Source of the DNA: Solenopsis invicta
Taxonomy: Eukaryota > Arthropoda > Insecta > Hymenoptera > Formicidae
Reading direction: 5' to 3'
DNA length: 64,000 nucleotides
Assembly: GCF_016802725.1 (NCBI RefSeq)
Contig: NC_052670.1
Span: forward strand, 12,296,141 to 12,360,140
Shown here: positions 12,501-25,300 of the stretch, one piece after another
Numbering within the stretch: position 1 is the stretch's first letter
Layout of the letters: each line of letters starts with the position of its first letter
The notes under the pieces: model-generated
Told to the model about the DNA's origin: nothing
Databases searched by the model: none
The model's input: the letters and a program-made list of their open reading frames with translations, nothing else
Position numbers and translations under genes: made by a program

Positions 12501-14089
12501 TAATCACGTTGATGTGTGAAATCATGATAATTTTTTAATGAAATTAATAATTCGGAATAAATCCTGATAAATTTTTTTCCTTTTTTAAGACTATGAAACG
12601 ATATTTCTCTGGCATTTAACGTGTTCGAAACTTTTCTGCTGCAATAATTAGGAGTTATGACAAGGATGAACGGGAGCTAAAAAATTCATGGAAATGAATA
12701 CGAAGGGTTTCACCCAACTTTTAATGTGCTCCCCGTATCGGCATACCATTCATATTTCTCGGAAAGAAATTAAATTCTGTGGCGTAAATTTAACAAAAGT
12801 GCTGAATTCCCAGATAGTTGGCGCGGACGGGAATATGTTAAATATATCGTATATCGTAATATCCGCATTTTTCCTTTTTTGATAGTATAACGTCACCTTT
12901 TCTTAGCGAAACGACATTAATTTTGTCTTTAAATTGTCTTTCTTTTTTTTTTTTTTAACTACGTTGCATCGCGGTGTTGAATCTTAAAGAGGAAATTTGA
13001 CGTTATCTCGAGAGAATCGTCGGTCATTTGTAATCGCCTCGATGGGCGAGATGTTAAAGCGCCACGCGCTATTGGTCTTTAATTTCTCGATTATCCGTTC
13101 GACTGCGATCTGAATCAGAGACGTTCTCTTCAGTTTCCAACTTTCTTTCAGCTCCTCCTTCTGTCTGCCTTCCCCGTTTTTCCTCCCTTGTTTCTCCTGC
13201 GCGCCACTCATTATCGTAATAGAGAATAATTTCTTAGAGCTCGGCTGCAAGACCGATCCGCCCGCGAGATTGAGGTCGCCTCGAATCGAATACAAAAGAT
13301 AGAAAGAAAACAGAGAGTGGAGGCAAAGGAAAAGGGAATTCTGTGAAAATTGAGGAATAACGATCCCCGGGGATGAAAGGGACGGAAAAATATTTCGTTA
13401 CCTTCTCGGATTTCCCAGGGTTCCTTCGTATTTTCAGATCGATGTCTATTAGTCGCATTCTGCCGGTCTCATTATGCTTGTTCGCACGGCAATAATACGA
13501 TTTTAATTAATTGTTTTAAAAGTACTTTTATATACTTTGCGGATAATATTCTTCCGATTACGAAAAAGGTACGCGACTCGGCTAAAAGAGTATTTTACTT
13601 AAACGTATCATTAGATGAACGTTTGTCTGATTAATAAAACTACAGAGTTTATTTTATTACCGAAATATTTAGAAATAAACCTTTCATACATGTCTATGAA
13701 ATATGCAAAGACACGTGAAATAATTATAATTGCAATTATTATTGCAAACGAGCTAAGGAAACTGGCAAATTGCGACAAATAAGTAAGTAGGCATTGATCT
13801 AAAAAGAAAGGAATCTTGGAAAATCCGAGAAGGTAACAAAATGTTTTTGAATAATCAGATCAGAAATATAGAGTAAATTTATAATAGATGTCAATAAATT
13901 TAATAAACAAATCCTTTTACATGTCGTCTATAATTTCGGTATTTTAAAATTGATAAAATTACACGTTAGTAATAATTTTATGACAATGTGAATTCAAGAA
14001 TATTGAAAGCGCATCTAAAATAATAAAAAATGTACATACATGCCCATTTTATTAACATATATCATAAAAATTTTACTAACACTATTTCC
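6552..14089. other. Long stretch with no supported gene
   Basis: Mostly AT-rich with weaker CpG-dense patches at about 6.9-7.2, 7.6-8.2, 10.5-10.85, 12.0-12.4 and 13.0-13.45 kb. A 40-base imperfect hairpin lies at 8262-8301. Frames up to about 100 codons (7534-7842 plus, 12984-13295 minus) show no recognisable domain, signal peptide or paired splice sites. Confidence 0.5.
8262..8301. repeat. Imperfect short hairpin
   Basis: CAGAATTGGCTTAATAGA is followed after about five bases by TCTATTATGCCATTCTG, giving a stem of about 17 pairs with one bulge and one mismatch. It is shorter than a normal microRNA precursor, and no known seed was recognised. Confidence 0.5.
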
Positions 14090-14576
14090 CAAAATTTTTA
14101 AATGGATTGTTTTATTATTCCTTTGAGTCTACGTAAAATATAAATATAATTCTCTTATTGGCTCAAATGGTTATTCCATTTTTTGTTTACTTTTGATTTT
14201 TATATAAAATCGTGTTTTATAATATTTTTGCAAATTTGATGAGAAAGTAGCATTACAAATTAAAATCAAATTTTTTACATATACTAATAAATCACTAATA
14301 AATATTTGTGTAAAAATATATTTTTGAATCTACTTATTTGTTTTAAAAATACTTTTATACTTAAACTATTGCAATATGAAATTATTTTCACTGCATAAAC
14401 CATTACGAGCCAAATTTTTCATGTTCTCCTTTGTAGCTATTTTAAGTGCAATTTCAAAATTCACGATAAAAATTTTTTTGTCGTTGCTCAGGAAAAAAGG
14501 GAAATAAATGTGAGAAGCCTTCAGTTTTCAAATTTCATTAACTTTTAACCGGTATTGTAGAGTCAAGTCCTTAATT
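14090..14576 (+). repeat. Dispersed repeat R2, copy 1
   Basis: Aligns in the same orientation with 49908-50625. Shared blocks include TTATTGGCT, TTTTTTGTTT, AAAATCG.GTTTTATA, AGCATTAC, CGATAAAAATTTTTTTGTCG and a GAAAAAGG-like end. This copy is about 230 bases shorter than the other, so one carries an internal insertion or the other a deletion. No coding capacity; class unknown. Confidence 0.6.
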
Positions 14577-16150
14577 CATTACAGCTTGAATGTAGCAAAG
14601 ATTATTTTGTAAAATGCAACGACACAAAAAAAGTGTTCTTTTTCGCGGAATGATTTATTGCGCTCTTTGATTAGTAACTTGTCGCTATTTACTGGGAATA
14701 ATTAGTTTCACGTGTCGTCATCACGACACCGAAGAAGCAGTCTCTGACTCGCGCACATTCGAGAAACTTTCTACCGTTATTCAATCCCCCGATGAGCACG
14801 ATTAAGAGACTTTTCCAAGCTTAACTTCAAGCCACAACCTAGTCAAAGAGGCGTTTCGATCTGCCTTCAGCAAGTCTGCCTTTTCTCCTTCCCTCCCTCT
14901 CTCTCTCTCTCCTTTCTTCCCATCCCCTTATTTCACCTCCCTTTTGCTACTCCGACTTCCTCGCTCTCGCATCGGTTGTATCCCTCTCATTTCTGTACAA
15001 CGTGCCTTTTCTAAAATTAGTATAATTAGCTACAATTCTGAGTGGAATTAAAGTTGGGGATAAGATTACTTCTGTTCTTCCTAGCTCATCCCTCGAGCAT
15101 CGTGCAACGTTTCGCCTTTTTCTTTTCTTGTATCTGCGCTGTAATAAAATGTAAAATAAAATATAATAAAGATTGTAAGAACACAGTTAAGAATACTTCT
15201 GAAAAAGAAATTTATCAATATATACTATATAATTAATCATTGTTCTCCACGTATATAATTTGTTTTATAAAACTTGATTAAGATTGAAAAAAATCAAGAT
15301 TAAGAATTAATCTTAATTAATTAAGATTAAGATTAAAAATTGAACATCAAGATTAAAAGTTTGACTTAATACAAGGAAAATTGTGTTGAATACAAGTGCT
15401 CTCGAATAAATTCTTATTTAATATATTTGACAACATTACAAATATGATAGAGAAGAATAAGGAAACGTGGCGCAGCGAACGAAATTTCAAAACAATTTAT
15501 TTTTTTTATTTTTTTATTAAAATTAGTTTAACATGCTTTTCTTATACATTTTCAAATATATCTAAATAATTTTATTTCCTCAAAATTACTTCATGACATT
15601 AAGATATTAATAGAAAGTTGAATTTTAATCTTTCAAGTCTTATACTTTTTTATATTTGTAGTATTCTATTTAATTGCAGTAATTAATAATTTTTAAAAAA
15701 TATGTTGCGCAACACGCGGCACAGGCGCTACTCAAAATGAAAGGGTAAATTGCCACATTTAGATTATGAGATTCAAGCCGTACCGGCGATTTATATTATT
15801 CAATGTGCTGCTATCAAAGTAAGTATCGTATTTTTGCTGAAGAAATATTGTTTGTTCCCTTACGTATTCGTCATATTTCATCGTCAGATGTTCATGTTCG
15901 GGAAATAATAAGATGAAAATGCAGAGCTTTGAGTTCATGTTTTTAGATTACGTCGACTTTTTTTGACGTAAAATGAGTTAAGAAAAAACTATTATAACTT
16001 TGTGCATCTCTGATTTATAACTATATACTGATAATCTATTAAAAAAATTCGTTAATTTTGGCTGATTTTCTTAAACTTTATAGATACTCACTAATAATTG
16101 AACAAAATAAACATATTCTTTCTGAAATGTTAAAATTTTATATTAGAAAC
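14577..16150. other. AT-rich stretch with a CT-rich tract
   Basis: Contains a pyrimidine tract at 14878-14945 (CTCTCTCTCT and CCTTT words) and a 24-base perfect palindrome at 15307-15330 made of TTAATCTTAATT and its complement. No supported coding sequence. Confidence 0.5.
15307..15330. repeat. 24-base perfect palindrome
   Basis: TTAATCTTAATT is immediately followed by its complement with no spacer. It sits in a local run of AAGATTAA words from 15.28 to 15.35 kb and probably arose by slippage. Confidence 0.7.
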
Positions 16151-16155
16151 ATAAT

Positions 16156-16266
16156 AATATTTAAAACAGGCTATTGAGAATCAACTGCGGTTACTAATGG
16201 ACGATACAATTTTTTTCAAAAATGCAAAACTTACACACTGACTCTCAATAGTCTGTTTTAAATATT
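16156..16266. repeat. Short inverted repeat flanking the large palindrome
   Basis: A 28-base arm (16156-16183, starting AATATTTAAAACAG) is matched inverted at 16239-16266 with about two mismatches, around a 55-base centre. The right arm and its extension TATTATTTTTAAT recur in direct orientation near 17995-18031, so these are three copies of one terminal sequence. Confidence 0.6.
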
Positions 16267-16275
16267 ATTTTTAAT
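16263..16275 (+). repeat. Candidate target-site duplication, left
   Basis: TATTATTTTTAAT borders the left end of the large palindrome and is repeated exactly at 17465-17477 on its right. A 13-base duplication suits target-primed retrotransposition better than a TA-specific DNA transposon. The AT-rich word could also recur by chance. Confidence 0.45.
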
Positions 16276-17464
16276 AAATTTATGAATGAGGCCAGTGAGA
16301 CGAGCTAAAAAATTTAGGTGTTTATATAAAGCATAAATTATATTTATTAATATCTTTGACACAAACGTTTTGACTCTACGGAGTCTTCTTCGACTGTGCA
16401 CTCTTATATTAGCGCAATGTTTTCAACGTAAATATCTTCCCTGACGGTAATGTTCTTAACGCAAAAGACGGCAATATTTGAGTATGATTCGGTTTACGAT
16501 CCATGGTCTACAACTTCTTTGCTTCGTCGTTTTCCGTACGCGAAACAAGTTCAAAAGTTTAAACAATCATTCGTTTCTCGTCACACGACTCATGCAATTC
16601 ATTCGACCATCAAACCTTTAAGATGAAAAAAAAATAATATAATATTTAAGAGCGTTTTTTATAATTGTGTCAAAAGAAAAAAGATTTTTATATCGTAACT
16701 TACAGTTTGTCGTTAGAACCGTTGCATAACATGTTCAACGCTGATTATTTATAACTTAAAGAGTAAATAGATCTTTACTGATCCGCGTGACAAGAGAGAC
16801 TGGTTTCATTTCATGCTGCGAAGCGAGCATGACCTATGTTTGCCAAATATTTTGCTGTTTCCAATAATATTCTCTACTTTAGCCTTTCGTAGCATCAAAT
16901 GAAACCAGTCTCCCTCGTCACACCGATCAGTAAAGATCTATATACTCTTTAATTTATCAGTGACCAGCGTTGAACATGTTATGCAACGGTTTTAACGACA
17001 AACTGTAAGTTACAATATAAAAATTCTTTTTCTTTTGATACAGTTGTAAAAAACGCTTATAAACATTATAATATTTTTTTAATGTTTTTTTCCTAAAATC
17101 TTGATGATCGAATGAATTGCATGAATCGTGTGACGAGAAACGAATGGTCGTTTAAACTTTTGGACACGATTTGTTTCGCGTATGGGAAACGACGAAGCAA
17201 AGAAGTTGTAGACCATGGACTGTAAAACCGGATCATACTCGAATTTTGCCGTCATTTGCATTGAGAACATTGCCATCAGGAAAGATATTTGCGTTGAAAA
17301 CATTACGCTAATGTAAGAGTACACACTGAAGAAGACTCAGTAGAGTCGAAACGTTTGTGTCAAAGATATGCATAAATGTAATTTATGCTTTATATAAACA
17401 CCAAAATTTTTTTGCTCGTCTCACTGACCTCATGAATTTGTAAATTATATACGAGTTAATCATA
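16276..17464. mobile_element. Large fold-back element with about 0.55 kb arms
   Basis: The left arm (16276-16822) is the near-complement of the right arm (16886-17442), around a spacer of about 63 bases. Landmarks that pair include GAGACGAGC near the outer ends, ACACAAACGTTT, CCATGGTCTACAACTTCTTTG, TTTCTCGTCACACGA, and at the centre GACTGGTTTCATTT. The outer portion of each arm carries the CTGAAGA/GAAACG-type stem-loop (right arm 17325-17353; left arm complement 16371-16397, where GAAAC has become AAAAC). An 82-codon minus-strand frame in the right arm is interrupted by stops in the left-arm copy. The structure resembles inverted dimers of Penelope-like retroelements; a fold-back DNA transposon is the alternative. 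Confidence 0.7.
17325..17360 (+). ncRNA. Hammerhead-like stem-loop (CTGAAGA ... GAAACG), right arm
   Basis: CTGAAGA is followed by one A, the stem GACTC, loop AGTA, stem GAGTC, then GAAACG and, seven bases later, GTC in GTGTC. The CTGANGA and GAAA boxes and the stem II position match a hammerhead core. An extra A precedes stem II and no convincing stem I is seen, so self-cleavage is not implied. Cognate motifs occur at 62580-62612, 63735-63770 and 63932-63970. Confidence 0.4.
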
Positions 17465-17477
17465 TTATTATTTTTAA
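17465..17477 (+). repeat. Candidate target-site duplication, right
   Basis: TATTATTTTTAAT, identical to 16263-16275. The sequence that follows (to about 17530) resembles what follows the third copy of the same word near 18020, as expected if the palindrome inserted into a pre-existing repeat. Confidence 0.45.
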
Positions 17478-17994
17478 TGCTTTAGAGTTTTTTCTATTTT
17501 ATTGTTAATTTTGCGCTGATTGCAAAATGTGTCAAACACCTGATTTGTTTTTTTAATTTTATTTGAATGACATTTGATTTAGTATCTGTTAACTTGATGA
17601 AGCTTTTAATTAAGCACTAACTTAGAATGCACTATGTATCATTAGGATCCAAAGTTTCGATTATCGTTCACGGTTTATTTGGATGAGTCACCTTTAAATT
17701 TTTGAATAATATAATTTGATTTTTTAGTTTTTAATTATATACACTTACAGGCAGATCATTTCTCTTCTGCTGGGATTAGTTTATTCTTGTCTGTGATTGC
17801 TTTGATATGGTAATCCACCGTGGCTCAATCGTCATAGACTGAGAACGAATCAACGTAGATATGTATTTCTGTAATATTGTTACGCGTAGAATGACTCCAA
17901 AGTGACATGAAACGTTTGTATTTTTAGTTTTCATTGATTTTATAAATAAAGTTTTTACATTTTTGATGAAATACGTGCATTCATAATCGCATTT

Positions 17995-18090
17995 GACTCC
18001 CAATAGCTTATTTTAAATATTATTTTTAATTTTTGAGAGTATCCTTTTGTATTTTATTGTTAAAATTCAACACAAAATTAGAAAACGACA
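17995..18090 (+). repeat. Third copy of the palindrome-flanking repeat
   Basis: TGACTCCCAATAG followed by TTTTAAATATTATTTTTAAT matches 16239-16275. The next bases (GAGAGT, then ATTTTATTGTTAA) match the sequence to the right of the palindrome at 17478-17530. It behaves like an uninterrupted version of the site into which the palindrome inserted. Confidence 0.5.
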
Positions 18091-18179
18091 TAAGTTTTAA
18101 TAATCTTTAAATATAGAAATTATAGTGCGTCGCATTCCTCCATTCTTCCCTACAAGTATCATTTTGAATAATTAAAGTC

Positions 18180-18185
<6 letters not shown>

Positions 18186-18210
<25 letters not shown>
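18186..18210 (+). repeat. Poly-T tract
   Basis: Twenty-five consecutive T residues. It could be the complement of an old poly-A tail, but no retrotransposon body is recognisable on its right side. Confidence 0.9.
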
Positions 18211-21200
18211 AAAGATGAGAAAGAAACACTTATCTCCGTAATATTATATAATAGAAATTCTCAGTGTCAAGTAAACACATATGTATTTACAGACCTCGAG
18301 AGTAAGAAAAATAGAAATATACAGTTTGGAAAAGTCCAAGAAAAAAATTTTATTGTTATCTCGACGAATTTAAAGGATGTTCGCTACATAGGCGAAAGTT
18401 TTGCGAAACGGAAATATATCAGTGTATCACGACGGTACATAAATTTGTCACGACCCAAAACAAATCTGAATCTCGAAATTTGAAAATAGAAAGCTGCGGA
18501 ATAATAAAATCTCGCTGCGGTGCGTCCGTTACTCAATGATTGTCAGGACGAACCAGATCTATACACACATAACCGCTCCGTTTTGTCGTATTAATCGCAT
18601 TCGCTTCGCAATTAATTGCTTTTTGCGCTTCCCATTTTACTGGTAACACATTGCGCCCCATTTTCTTGCTTCTAATATCTCATTCCGATATTTCATTACG
18701 TCTCGGTCGTTATGGCACAAATACGCGACGGAGGCAGCACGGAAACAAGTCAAGTTGTAAGTTACTTGCATACTTTTCTTGTTACGTTTCGTTGAAAACA
18801 CATAACTTGTTATTTGACTTGCTTCCCTGTTGGGTTCGCGTAAACTCGTCGCTCCGCCAGCGTGAATGCGCGAAGCCAGTGGAAGGGCGAGTCAAGTAGC
18901 GAGCTACTTGTTCAGCTTCTCTGCCGCTTTTTGTTGAACTTTGTACGAAGCCGACATCAGTCGCGATAGACTTGCCATCTTCTATAGGCCTCCCCTTTCC
19001 TTCCGTTGGTGATACGCGTTTTACCGAAAGACGCATTCTCGCGAATTAACGCGCGTTGTCACCGATAGACACGCGCCTGACTCGATGTGTACCAGCGCAA
19101 GTAAATACGCGCCTTGGGGGATTCGAGTGTGCGCTCGCGAGATTATCTTGGAGATCTTTTCATTTCCATCGAGCGGCTGGGGAGAAGACGGCAACGAAAT
19201 AATGACGCCGGATTCAACAATCACAGACGAGAGAACGTTTTTCTCTTAACGAGAAACACACCTTCGTTACCCGCGGGATGAAACGCTAACAAACGGACAT
19301 TGTCTTCCATTTCGGTAATCTTTTAACAGTGACTCATCTGCACAAGGAATTCTTAACGCTCGGATATTCTGTACAACACGATATAATTTGAATTGTTCAA
19401 ACACAGATTTCTTATTCGAGGTAATTCTTTAAGAAGTTTTTTTTTGCACGTAAAATTGCACGAAAGTTCAAATTATAAATTATTAGGCGTAATTAACATA
19501 TTTTGCTATACAATTTTCGACTTGCCGTTACTTTCAATAAAGGTTTAAAAAAAACAGTAATTAAAACATATACATTGATAAAAGAGTCCTGGGGAAATAA
19601 TTGGAAATTTGATAGATTCAACCAGTATTCGAAGCAATTTGTTTAAAAAAATGGACGAATGAAAAATCTTGTAGGAAATACGGGATGATAGTAATTTAAA
19701 TATTCTAGTTATACAATTTCGAGAAATTTTGCATAGTTTCACCAAAATACTCGATCATAATATATATCGTCTTGATATAATCAAATTATATTTTTCAGTG
19801 CACTAGAGAGTGAAAAAACGTGTTTGTTACTTTTACAAGCAATTACGAACTTATAAAAATAAATAATAACAAAGAATATTGTAGTGATATAGCTCTAGCA
19901 TTATTTCCTGCATACAATGGCACACGAAGTTTTTAAATTGCATGTAAAGCATTAATTGTCTCACAATAAATTCTCCAAAGCGTTTAAAGTAATTTAGAGA
20001 AATTAAGGAATCTCCGATTAAAAGTAAATAAAAGCATAAGCATTAACGATCAATGCTCGTTGGATTAGAAGCAGAAAGGCAAGGAAGTTGTAGATTGTTT
20101 TCTTGTTTTTGCCGGAAAAGCTTACTCACCAAAGCAGGCGCCCTCAGGAACTGATTAAAAGCCCTTTGAAAAGTTCCTTGATTAAAAAGTCCTCAAATAC
20201 GGGACACGAGTTATTGAACACGAAAGTTTCCTGCGAAAATGAAAATTTTCAACTGCTTGAAATATAGATTTGTATTATTAATGTCTGTCGTTTAAATGAT
20301 TTATCACTCGGTGCGCTTTTTTAAACTTTAATTTCTTTTTAACTAATCTAGTAACGTGGAATATTTTGAATCGGCATGGTGCGATCGTTGCTCTTGCTAT
20401 ATTTGTTCCAATTTATTCTCATGAAAAGCCCCAAACAAATAATATTTTTATTTAAGTCCAAACTAAAACAATTCAATAAACTCCTTTTCCAACTGTAACT
20501 TGTCAATTCCAAAATTATCAAAAGTATTTTCATAGTCAGTATTTTGAACTCTTCAACACGTATAAGTATTGTTTAAACATAAATTCTATAAAGCAGCCAG
20601 GTCTAAAAAAGAGACAGGAATAAATATTCGAATAAAATACTTGAACTATGTAGCAAGTGAAAGGCTTTAAAGTACTTCGGTGGAACAAAAGCGTATAATT
20701 GATGCAAACTCCCAAGCGGAAAAGTTTACTGCGAGGGTAAAAGCGGATGGCCGAATCTGTCTGATTCGCAAAACTGTTGAAAATGGAACAAGCGGCGCGT
20801 GCCAAGTTTCTCTTTATACGTCGAAATCAAATTAAGAGCAACGTTTGTGTGTCTCGAAACAACGTTAAGTCGGCCATTGACACGAATACGTGATGTACAA
20901 CGGCTGAAATCGCTGGATGTGATTTTAGAAAATCCATTTAACGCCGCAGTGCGTGGAAATCGGTTCTGTGCCGCTTGTCTGATCCTCGATGTAAGATGGG
21001 GAAAGATCAAAGAGATCTTGCCTAGCGAGAATTTGCCGCCTCCATTAGCGCAATGACCGACGGAGCGGCTCTGGGAGTACAAACATTTGCCGGATAAAAA
21101 GGGAATATCCCATTAGCGTGTCGATGGCGAGCGCTTTACGGTGCGCGACGACTCGAAACCACTTTCCGACACACGCAGCGCCTCGTAGCAGGCCACTTTC

Positions 21201-21760
21201 GGATATTTGCAGAACGATAATTCGCAAAGAATTTACTTTTACGAACGAGAACGCACCGATGACTCCCGTCGCGTCCTGGGAGAAGAAGTTGCGATCCAAA
21301 AACTTTCGTAACGGAACGGGGGCTTCGGCAACTAACAAAAGTACATAAAGCACCAGCTCGATAAATAAGTAGCACGACCAGAATTCTCTAACTCGGACAA
21401 TAAATTCTGCGCTGTTACGAATACCTCCTTTCGCGCTTCACGCTTGCCCGGAGTTCACTTTCGACTTATCTCTTAATTAATTAAAAGTTACGGTGGGTAT
21501 TTCGTGACTATCTGCAATCCATGTCGCGGCACCTCGCAGTGATTATCAGAAATATTTTAACATTTATTCAGACACTTGGAAAAGAAGAAATACGTAATTA
21601 CAAATCGTATTAAAAATTATTTGAGATATTTAGGATAAAAATACTATTGCTGTCCCGAGTGCTCTTGTAATGAAACATTTTTGTACAAGAATTTGCGCAC
21701 GTATAATTTGAATCTATTTGTAAGTCTCATTGTCAGCTTGCATCAATAAGAGAGAGTTCT
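18211..21760. other. Alternating CpG-dense and AT-rich sequence, no supported gene
   Basis: CpG-dense at 18.5-19.3 and 20.7-21.45 kb, AT-rich between. Overlapping opposite-strand frames at 20726-21082 and 20799-21056, and at 21045-21353 and 21118-21348, are the paired-frame artefact of stop-poor sequence. No domain or signal peptide recognised. Confidence 0.5.
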
Positions 21761-21763
21761 CAA

Positions 21764-21805
21764 ATGAAAGTATAACAATTCAAAATAAAATTGCATAATT
21801 ACATA
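21764..21805 (+). repeat. Direct repeat, copy 1
   Basis: ATGAAAGTATAACAATTCAA and the following AAATTGCATAATTA block match 22281-22320. Weaker similarity, including TACCTG, continues after both copies, so this may be a diverged duplication about 517 bases apart. Confidence 0.5.
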
Positions 21806-22280
21806 ATTTAGAAAATTGGTCGTCTAAAGCGTACCTGTGATCTCTTAAATTGAATCGTCTTCGAAAATATCGAATTTATAAATTAAAGTAATTAAAAATT
21901 TTAGGAACCATTAACCATATAATATTTATTTTATTAATAGTTTATTGAAAAATTAAATATTAAATAATTAATAAATAATCATAATGAAAAAGTAAGAATA
22001 CTGATAAAACTGGCTTGAATTTATTTTTATAATTGACGTATTTTCATTTATAGTAATTACTAGTGTTACTATTACCGCTTAACAATCTTATATTAATATT
22101 ATTTCTTTATAATAAAATTTATAATAACAAATTCAGAAATTTACAATTACAAATTCAGAAACTTGATAGAGTTTATAAAAGTATCGATTTAATTTTTATA
22201 ATAAATGTAAATATGTATATACAATGTGAATGTATATTCATATTACATTTTTATAAATATTTTACAACAAACCTTCTTTT

Positions 22281-22320
22281 ATGAAAGTGTAACAATACAA
22301 AATAAAATTGCATAATTATA
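22281..22320 (+). repeat. Direct repeat, copy 2
   Basis: Matches 21764-21805 with about three differences. The interval between the copies is very AT-rich and holds a chance 73-codon frame with no recognisable features. Confidence 0.5.
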
Positions 22321-25300
22321 CGTTATCACCAGCTAATAAAAGTTGATGAAAACTTTATATCAAGTGTACCTGATTTTCTAAAATGCTGACAGCATGCACA
22401 AAACAGAATAAAACTTGTTAAATTTTTGTCTACATTACTTATTTCTTATTTGTATTTTATTGTTGTCACCAAATGTTGCTTATATGAAATAAAAATGTAA
22501 AATATTGAATAGAGAGGTGCGCTTTAGGAGACCGGTACGCATTTAGCAACTTTCCCTTACGTAAATGTAAGCCCTCAAATTTACAGTAACACTTTGAGAA
22601 TTGTCTTTAGATTAAGGTGAATGCCGGAGATATCCCGTGGCGATACGCATCCGTCAGTCGGCCGACGATCGCTCAACAAACATGAGCAAGATTAAACGCT
22701 ACGGCCGTGTCCACTCGCCGCAAGAATCCGACGCAAATCGCGCGAATTATCATTGAAGCCTGAATCCACGCGTCAACAAACGAGCGTTAGTTACGTTTGC
22801 CAATATTGACAACGCGTTAATACGCCAAACCGTGATCTATTATTCCATTAAACAAGATTTCAATCGGAGGAACGTTTAGGGACGCGCACAATAATTTCTA
22901 GCTCGTTCGGAGTCGCGGGGCAACTCTCTCTCGTCGCGCGGAAGCCCCGTTCGAACTTTTTCACGTTGCACGACCTCCGATGAATACGCTACCGGTTAGC
23001 ACTTTCGTGAAACTTTTTCCGAAACTCGAGTTTAAATTGAAAGCAAGCTTTAAGCGCGGGTAAAATCGTCGGTCGCGTCGTCGTACGAATTTTCCCCGAG
23101 CGCGACGGGCGCAAAGATAATTCCAAAGCGTGTCTCGACGATCCATACCGACATTAAGTAGGATTTCTGTGGCGAAAATCTAGGACCGGAGACGTTAAGA
23201 CCAGCTGGAATTCGAAACGTCGAAACTTTCGGCGCGCATAGCTCACCGGAATGGCAACCGATTCGGCCTTCGTGTTCTACGGAGAATTTAATTGTGCGGA
23301 ATAACAATTTATTCGTTTATTGTGCCAAGCGAAATCTATCGGCAAAAAAATACTGAATAGCGAGATATTTTAAACTTTTAATCGTAGAGAGAGAGAGAAA
23401 GCGGAAAGCAAATTTCCGCACGCCAAATGAAACTCGTCCGGCATTTGTAATGCACGCAATGCGATTACCCGGATAAATAGCGGTTTCACTGCAATTACGG
23501 CTTTTAATAAAAACTCGTGTCGGTAGGTAAAGCGGGATTTTAATGTGCGTCAGTCTCTTTCAGCGAGAGCACAAATTCCAAAATCTAAAAACTTTGAAGA
23601 ATCGCGAGGAAGTGGAATAAAGCCATTATTTATTATCGCATATTCCTAATTCTTTCTGATTCTTTTCAATTGAATTTACTCTATCAAAACGTAAAGAGTT
23701 TTATGGCAATTGGCTTGATTAAATGCGCTATCTGTCAGACTAAAAGGCACATTTACATGCAACTCATGAATTTTTAATATTTATGGTTAGGATTTAATAT
23801 TTATATAATAATGTCGGTATTAAATTAAATATTCAACGTAATATTCAATTAAATCTACAATCTGGCCAACTAACCGATATATTTTTTTTACACAGTTAAT
23901 AAATATTTGATAAATACAGATTGCAAAATTATTAACATTTATATTAATAATAATATCGTAAATGTATATTTTGTTGTATAAATTTTATTATTACAATTCT
24001 TATTTAATTCAAATTACTTTTTTTTTTATTTTGCTCTGTAGAATTTATTACAAAATAATGTACATGTTAAGACGATTAAAGTAATCGTTGAATCATCAAA
24101 CGTAGCACTTGTTAGTTTGACTGTTAAATATAACCAGATAAATGCTACGTATTTGCAATTAATTGAGTCGCCAGTTCTGTTATATAATAACGCTTCTATT
24201 TTAGATACACGGGCAAGGCAAATAAAGAATGTTTTCCATTAACGCTGACAGCAAAATTTATAGCTTGTTTAATCCGGTAGATTTAATGCAAATAATAATT
24301 GCTATCGGAGCTGATGTTGATTTCCCCGAAACCGAAGTTTGGACGAGTCTATTTAGAGTTTTTCATAAAACTGTTGTAAACAAAGTCTGATATTTTTAAA
24401 CAAAAGCATGGAAAAATTGCACGAATAAATATTAGATAAACTCTGGACATGCACATTTTAGTTAAAATTGAAAATATTACGAAAGAGACGCAAATACCAT
24501 TTAAAGGTTGTGTAATTTACGTTTCTATATTTACGTTTTTTTTTTTTTTGTATAAAATTCAAATTGCTTTATTATATATTTCATCGTACAAATCATGGGA
24601 CATGTAAATATTTTATTCGTTTGCTGCTATCGCTCGTCGGGCTAGCAACGGCAAACATTGGCTAACGAAGTCACGCTTGATTGAGCATTAATTATGACTC
24701 GCTCAGATTACATCGAGCAGAAAACAGCATAAACGATATGTGTCAACGGCGTAATTCTTTCGCAGCTGTCCAGTCCAATCGCGAGGTTGGAAGCTATCTT
24801 ATTCTGTCTTCGTTGCCAGGCGTTGTATAACTCTCAATACGGACGAAACTTTAACAGTTCAATTAACCGAGCGACCGGAATCAGTCGAATTAAGGTCGCA
24901 AGTTCGGGAACACGTTTTCTGGAAAAGAGAACTCCACAGACCTGCCGTGTATTTAATCAGCACGTGCAAACTATGCAATAGCGCGTTACGCAAGTCTCGG
25001 ACAGATAAGAGTGTTACGCGAGCAACACGAGCTTAACTTGTTCGTTCGTTATGGAATATGCGTCAAGCTGTTAATTTTCTCGAAGGAGCAACATCTTACG
25101 CAATCTGGACTACTCGTTAACTCACTCTTATTAGTCTTGCCTTCTTCTCTCTTGCGAACTTTGAAGGTATATTTGAAAGTGGAAAATTTACACCCCGAAA
25201 AGTCAATAGTATAGTTTCCCGATGTTCAACTAGACATTCATGCCGCGTGTTTACGCAAGAAAATAGTGGTACAAATAATATATATTTATCATCAACTCAT

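Noticed and set aside
17079..17324. 82-codon minus-strand frame in the right arm of the large palindrome
   Set aside because: The paired left arm carries stops in the same reading, so there is no sign of coding constraint.
17325..17360. Functional self-cleaving hammerhead ribozyme
   Set aside because: CTGANGA, stem II and GAAAC boxes are present, but an extra A precedes stem II and no stem I partner is visible. Kept only as a hammerhead-like motif.
18186..18210. Poly-T tract as the tail of a retrotransposon
   Set aside because: No reverse-transcriptase frame or element body next to it and no target duplication flanking a unit.
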